Assembly (NCBI RefSeq): GCF_025909975.1 | Contig: NZ_JAPCIO010000002.1 | Coordinates: 62,001 to 126,000 of the forward strand | Reading direction: 5' to 3' | DNA: 64,000 nucleotides | DNA from: Flavobacterium lacisediminis | GTDB taxonomy: Bacteria; Bacteroidota; Bacteroidia; Flavobacteriales; Flavobacteriaceae | In this document: piece after piece, positions 60,889-64,000 of the stretch | How positions within the stretch are numbered: the first letter of the stretch is position 1 | Layout of the letters: each line of letters begins with the position of its first letter | Notes under the pieces: generated by a model | Databases searched by the model: none | The model's input: the letters and a program-made list of their open reading frames with translations, nothing else | Told to the model about the DNA's origin: nothing | Program-made: the position numbers and the translations under genes

Positions 60889-61143
60889 TTACTCTTCAAC
60901 AGATTCTTTTACTTTTTTAGCTCCTTTTTCAACTTGTTCAGCTCCTTTTGCAATAATTACTTTTGCTTTTTCACCTACTTTTGAAGAATCAATTGCTTTT
61001 TTAGCTTTTACTTTTGCCGAATCTGCGGCTTGTTTTAAATCAGCCCCAACAGCTTTAGAAGCTTCTTTTACTTTTTCTTTTGTTTCTTCTTTACAAGACA
61101 ATAAGACAGCTACGAGTGCTATTCCTAAAAATATTTTTTTCAT
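60889..61143 (-). CDS. Small Lys/Ala-rich lipoprotein
   Basis: An 84-residue lipoprotein: leader KKIFLGIALVAVLLSC, Cys, then a Lys/Glu/Ala helix with heptad-like repeats (EKVKEASKAVGADLKQAADS, KAKKAIDSSK, KAKVIIAKGAEQVEKGAKKV). It resembles the two Ala-rich lipoproteins at 52.3-52.8 kb only in architecture. Promoter TAATTTTG on this strand at 61174. Function unknown; probably a periplasmic coiled helix. Confidence 0.75.
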   Translation of the reverse strand: MKKIFLGIALVAVLLSCKEETKEKVKEASKAVGADLKQAADSAKVKAKKAIDSSKVGEKAKVIIAKGAEQVEKGAKKVKESVEE

Positions 61144-61173
61144 GATTGAATTTGTTTTATGAAAATAAAGTTA

Positions 61174-61181
61174 CAAAATTA
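61174..61181 (-). promoter_or_regulatory. Promoter -7 element of the small lipoprotein gene
   Basis: Minus-strand TAATTTTG, exact TAnnTTTG match, 31 bases before ATG 61143. Confidence 0.55.
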
Positions 61182-61193
61182 ATGCCAATTCTA

Positions 61194-61871
61194 TCAAATA
61201 ATTTTTAATAGTAAATTAGGGTCTGGACAATTTGATTTGTAAAACGAAAGTGTTTTTTCATTACAAACTCCAGGATAATCTCCAGTTTTTTCTTCCATAT
61301 CGATAATGATTTGAAAATGCAAATGAGGAGCATAGTCGCCATTAATTGGTGGCAAACCTAAAGTAGCTATTTGTTCTCCTTTTTTTACAATATCACCCGC
61401 TTTTTTACCAATTAAACTCGCTTCGCTCAAGTGACCATAAAGTGTATGGAATTTAATTCCTTCTATTTCATGAGATAGAATAATGGTTGGGCCATAATCA
61501 CCTAAAGCGGTATTGTTTTGAAAACTATGAACAGTGCCATCTAAAGCAGTATGAATTGGAGCGGATTCGTTAATCCACAAATCTAAACCAATATGAATAT
61601 TACGTTCATCTGAATTGGTGTTTTTAAAAACAGTGCTTCTTTGATATAAATTTCGGGTTTCAATATAACCGCCAAAAGCAATTTTTCCTTGATTTTTATC
61701 TAAATGGTTTTGTATGAAAATTTCATAATCTTGAGCTGTTTCTAATTTGTGATGCTTTAATTCTGAATTCGTTATTGATAAATTCAAAGGAACATATTCA
61801 GAATAATCAATTTCAGGAGCAATAACTTTAGCGGCTTCAATTGATTTAAAAATTGCAATTATATTTTCCAT
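61194..61871 (-). CDS. M23 family metallopeptidase without signal peptide
   Basis: A 225-residue LytM-type peptidase domain. Zinc ligands: H93 and D97 (HIGLDLW) and H185 (PHLHF), with H147 (LYGHLS) and H183 completing the active site. No signal peptide or membrane anchor is visible, so export is not explained: it begins MENIIAIFKSIEAA. Possibly it is exported by another route, or it acts inside the cell on a non-murein substrate. Promoter TATTTTTG on this strand at 61886. Confidence 0.88.
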   Translation of the reverse strand: MENIIAIFKSIEAAKVIAPEIDYSEYVPLNLSITNSELKHHKLETAQDYEIFIQNHLDKNQGKIAFGGYIETRNLYQRSTVFKNTNSDERNIHIGLDLWINESAPIHTALDGTVHSFQNNTALGDYGPTIILSHEIEGIKFHTLYGHLSEASLIGKKAGDIVKKGEQIATLGLPPINGDYAPHLHFQIIIDMEEKTGDYPGVCNEKTLSFYKSNCPDPNLLLKII

Positions 61872-61885
61872 GTTTTTCTTTTTCC

Positions 61886-61893
61886 CAAAAATA
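61886..61893 (-). promoter_or_regulatory. Promoter -7 element of the M23 gene
   Basis: Minus-strand TATTTTTG, 15 bases before the ATG and directly after the fabD terminator. Confidence 0.55.
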
Positions 61894-61895
61894 AA

Positions 61896-61927
61896 AATTC
61901 CTCACGAATAAAACTTCATGAGGAATT
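61896..61927 (-). terminator. Terminator of fabD
   Basis: AATTCCTCA/TGAGGAATT with a 14-base loop and a minus-strand T-run (TTTTTATTTTT). Confidence 0.75.
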
Positions 61928-61953
61928 CAATTTTAAAAGTATCTTATTAATTT

Positions 61954-62826
61954 TTAAGCTGAAATCGTTTCAACCTCTTTATCAATTTTATTTACTAATC
62001 CTACCAATACTTTTCCTGGACCAACTTCTGTGAAACTCGTTGCGCCATCAGCAATCATTTGTTGTACCGATTGTGTCCATTTTACTGGAGCAGTTAGTTG
62101 GATGATTAAATTTTTCTTGATTTCATTAGCATCAGAAACCGCACTAGCAGTCACATTTTGGTAGACTGGACAAATTGGAGTTGAAAAAGTAGTAGCTTCA
62201 ATCGCTGCCGCTAGTTCTTCTCTTGCAGGTTCCATCATTGGTGAGTGAAATGCGCCACCAACAGGTAAAATCAAAGCACGTTTTGCTCCAGCTTCTTTCA
62301 TTTTTTCGCAAGCTAATTCCACCGCTTTGTATTCACCAGAAATCACCAATTGTCCCGGACAGTTGTAATTTGCAGCTACAACAACACCATCAATCGATGC
62401 GCAAATATCTTCTACAATTTTATCATCTAAGTTCAAAACCGCAGCCATTGTTGAAGGTGTAATTTCGCAAGCTTTTTGCATAGCAATTGCTCTTTGTGAA
62501 ACTAATTTTAATCCGTCTTCAAACGATAAAGCACCATTGGCTACTAATGCAGAAAATTCACCTAATGAATGTCCGGCAACCATTTCAGGTTTAAAGTTAT
62601 CTAACGTTTTTGCTAAAATTACTGAATGTAAAAATACCGCTGGTTGCGTTACTTTCGTTTCTTTTAATTCCTCTGCTGTTCCTTCGAACATGATATCGGT
62701 GATTCTAAAACCTAATATTTCATTAGCTTTTTCGAATAATGCTGCCGCTACTGCTGAATTTTCATATAAATCTTTTCCCATTCCTGAGAATTGAGCACCT
62801 TGACCTGGAAATACGTATGCTTTCAT
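61954..62826 (-). CDS. fabD: ACP S-malonyltransferase
   Basis: A 290-residue enzyme that moves malonyl from CoA to acyl carrier protein for fatty acid synthesis. The nucleophile is S87 in VAGHSLGEFSAL and the catalytic His is H194 in GGAFHSPMM. PGQGAQFSGMG at residues 7-17 completes the family signature. Length typical. A promoter TATTTTTG on this strand lies at 62870. Confidence 0.96.
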   Translation of the reverse strand: MKAYVFPGQGAQFSGMGKDLYENSAVAAALFEKANEILGFRITDIMFEGTAEELKETKVTQPAVFLHSVILAKTLDNFKPEMVAGHSLGEFSALVANGALSFEDGLKLVSQRAIAMQKACEITPSTMAAVLNLDDKIVEDICASIDGVVVAANYNCPGQLVISGEYKAVELACEKMKEAGAKRALILPVGGAFHSPMMEPAREELAAAIEATTFSTPICPVYQNVTASAVSDANEIKKNLIIQLTAPVKWTQSVQQMIADGATSFTEVGPGKVLVGLVNKIDKEVETISA

Positions 62827-62869
62827 AAATTTTGTTTCAAGTTTAAAGTTTCAAGTTTTTCTTGAAAGG

Positions 62870-62877
62870 CAAAAATA
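62870..62877 (-). promoter_or_regulatory. Promoter -7 element of fabD
   Basis: Minus-strand TATTTTTG, exact TAnnTTTG match, 43 bases before the start. Confidence 0.5.
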
Positions 62878-62930
62878 ACATTTTTATTACAATTCAATTG
62901 AATTTACAATTTTCAATGATTGATTTTTAA

Positions 62931-63734
62931 TTATTGTAATTTAAAATTTATTGGTTGAGAGTATTTTACTCTTACGGGTTTACCATTCAAATATCCCGGA
63001 AATGCCATTGAAGGTAAAAGAGAAATAACACGATAAGCCTCTTTTTCTAAAATTTCTTTTCCTTTAGTTTTTAAAATTTCAATTTCTGTAATATTTCCTT
63101 TTTCATCTATTACAAAAAGAGTTTGAATTCTACCTTGTATTCCATGATCTAAAGCTTCTTCTGGGTACTGTTGGTTGTTTCGTATGTGATCAGCCATTTT
63201 TTCCCTAAAACAATCCAATAAATTTTTTGCATTTTCACAGCCAGGAAAAACAGGTAACGTTTCTAATGTATCAAAGAAATATTCTTTAACAACAAATTCG
63301 AAAGGAATCATTTTATTTTGAGAAATAGTAAATCGACCGTCAAATTCTATTGAATAAGGTACGTTTTCTTCATTTTCATTTTTAGCAGGCGTAAAACGAG
63401 GAATGGTATTTACAACCATTTTCATATAATTGTCAAAAGCAATTATACCGGTATTAATTTTTGTTGAATCAGGATTTAATAACCCAAATTTATCTACAGT
63501 ATATTTAATTTTAAATTCTATACTATCGTTTTCCTTTAATTTCATTCTCTTCAAAAAAATCGAATCTACTTTTGAACTAATATGCAAAAGTGAATTACTG
63601 ATGATTTCCTTTTTTGTTAAATCCGTAATTTTGTTTGTTTTACATCCAAAATATGTTGGAACTGAATTAGGATTGGTTTGTGCTAAAATTCCGAACGAAA
63701 AGGTGAAGAATAGTATAAGATATAAGGGTTTCAT
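62931..63734 (-). CDS. TonB C-terminal domain protein
   Basis: A 267-residue exported protein with a signal peptide (MKPLYLILFFTFSFGILAQ) instead of the usual TonB N-terminal anchor. The TonB-C domain (about 180-267) reads QQYPEEALDHGIQGRIQTLF, FVIDEKGNITEIEIL and LPSMAFPGYLNGKPVRVKYS. A less conserved N-terminal half (about 25-170) is beta-rich. Starting at ATG 63734 avoids an upstream TTG that sits in the TATTTTTG promoter at 63750. It probably acts in the periplasm rather than as an energy transducer in the usual sense. Confidence 0.82.
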   Translation of the reverse strand: MKPLYLILFFTFSFGILAQTNPNSVPTYFGCKTNKITDLTKKEIISNSLLHISSKVDSIFLKRMKLKENDSIEFKIKYTVDKFGLLNPDSTKINTGIIAFDNYMKMVVNTIPRFTPAKNENEENVPYSIEFDGRFTISQNKMIPFEFVVKEYFFDTLETLPVFPGCENAKNLLDCFREKMADHIRNNQQYPEEALDHGIQGRIQTLFVIDEKGNITEIEILKTKGKEILEKEAYRVISLLPSMAFPGYLNGKPVRVKYSQPINFKLQ

Positions 63735-63749
63735 TAAATTGAATTTCCG

Positions 63750-63757
63750 CAAAAATA
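63750..63757 (-). promoter_or_regulatory. Promoter -7 element of the TonB-C gene
   Basis: Minus-strand TATTTTTG; the TTG in it is the alternative upstream start, now rejected. Confidence 0.55.
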
Positions 63758-63766
63758 CTATTTTTA

Positions 63767-64000
63767 TTATAATTCAATCGTATTTACAATTTTCAATAAT
63801 TGATTTTTTAATTCTTCGTTTGTGATTCCTTTTTCAGTATCAAAATTATCATTAAAACTAGGTAATGAAAAACTACCTTTAACAATTCCACCTTGAAATG
63901 GGAAACGTTTTGTGGCAATATCTAAAACTGAACTTCCACCACGAGCACCAGGAGAAGTTGCTAATAACAACATTGGTTTTTCTTGAAAGGTTTTGGCGTT
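63767..64000 (-). CDS. NADPH-dependent FMN reductase, C-terminal part (cut by window edge)
   Basis: The frame is open to the window edge and gives 77 residues of the C-terminal half of a flavodoxin-like reductase: KPMLLLATSPGARGGSSVLD (flavin phosphate/loop region), then the FPFQGGIVKGSFSLPSFNDN segment and a closing helix (ITNEELKNQLLKIVNTIEL). An internal ATG at 63973 is not a real start. The family reduces FMN or quinones with NAD(P)H. Confidence 0.8.
   Translation of the reverse strand, partial: NAKTFQEKPMLLLATSPGARGGSSVLDIATKRFPFQGGIVKGSFSLPSFNDNFDTEKGITNEELKNQLLKIVNTIEL

Overview
The window looks like a chromosome segment from a member of the Flavobacteriaceae, most likely Flavobacterium or a close relative. 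The evidence is low-GC DNA (my estimate by eye is about one third G+C), the promoter signature TAnnTTTG found upstream of many genes, and lineage-typical families: PorP/SprF, DUF6089, DUF4403, a FolK-deoxynucleoside kinase fusion, S46 dipeptidyl peptidase, a GSCFA/SGNH-type lipoprotein next to a FadL porin, and many short SC-lipobox lipoproteins. Almost everything is core chromosome. I see no transposase, integrase, CRISPR array, rRNA or plasmid function.

Layout: 1-1873 is a small accessory stretch of four unknown or poorly known genes (two small membrane proteins, a DUF1493-like protein, a secreted protein). 2020-7094 is a cytochrome oxidase biogenesis operon: heme o synthase, two subunit III proteins, subunit IV, a degenerate and a canonical SCO protein, DUF420, and a tiny CxxC membrane protein. 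7129-13124 holds DUF4403, a TolC-MFP efflux pair, TsaB, an MscS channel and dodecin. 13259-18349 has a phosphate transporter with a PhoU-like tail, a Nfu scaffold with a duplicated N domain, an orphan PorP/SprF and a gamma carbonic anhydrase. 18351-26645 (minus strand) is the envelope block CBS/ACT - nadK - DUF6089 - uppS - bamA - ompH - ompH, then murI. PdxJ and a hydrolase diverge from it.

28342-35142 carries FadL plus an SGNH lipoprotein, a small membrane protein, then tig - clpP - clpX (protein folding and turnover). 35193-38801 (minus) holds an OmpA/PD40 protein and a GH3 protein, each followed by a tiny Cys-rich lipoprotein gene. 39806-41731 is the most unusual spot: a lipoprotein gene with a C-terminal GH19 (chitinase/lysozyme-like) domain, broken by one frameshift and one in-frame stop and followed at once by a small membrane-anchored lipocalin-like gene. 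41878-51431 has AsmA, SppA, FolK-dNK, a TrmH-type methyltransferase and MutS. 51583-51757 carries tRNA-Gly(GCC) and tRNA-Leu(UAA) as one transcript. 52266-57000 has two tandem Ala-rich lipoproteins, a DPP11-like peptidase, a GNAT and KdtA. 57098-60846 encodes sugar-nucleotide functions (a DegT aminotransferase and GalE) and a secreted surface protein. The right edge has a small lipoprotein, an M23 peptidase, FabD, a TonB-C protein and a truncated flavin reductase.

Functionally the window mixes respiration assembly (heme, Cu(A) delivery, Fe-S scaffold), outer-membrane biogenesis (BamA, Skp-like chaperones, UppS, KdtA, AsmA) and proteostasis (Tig, ClpXP, SppA). Several annotated starts can be moved because a TAnnTTTG promoter overlaps the upstream candidate start (tsaB, nfu, tonB-like). 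The best candidates for something new are the decaying GH19 lipoprotein cassette with its partner gene, the DUF1493-like edge cluster, the paired Cys-rich micro-lipoproteins and the dyad symmetry around the tig promoter. I do not see a clear new multi-gene defence or secretion system.
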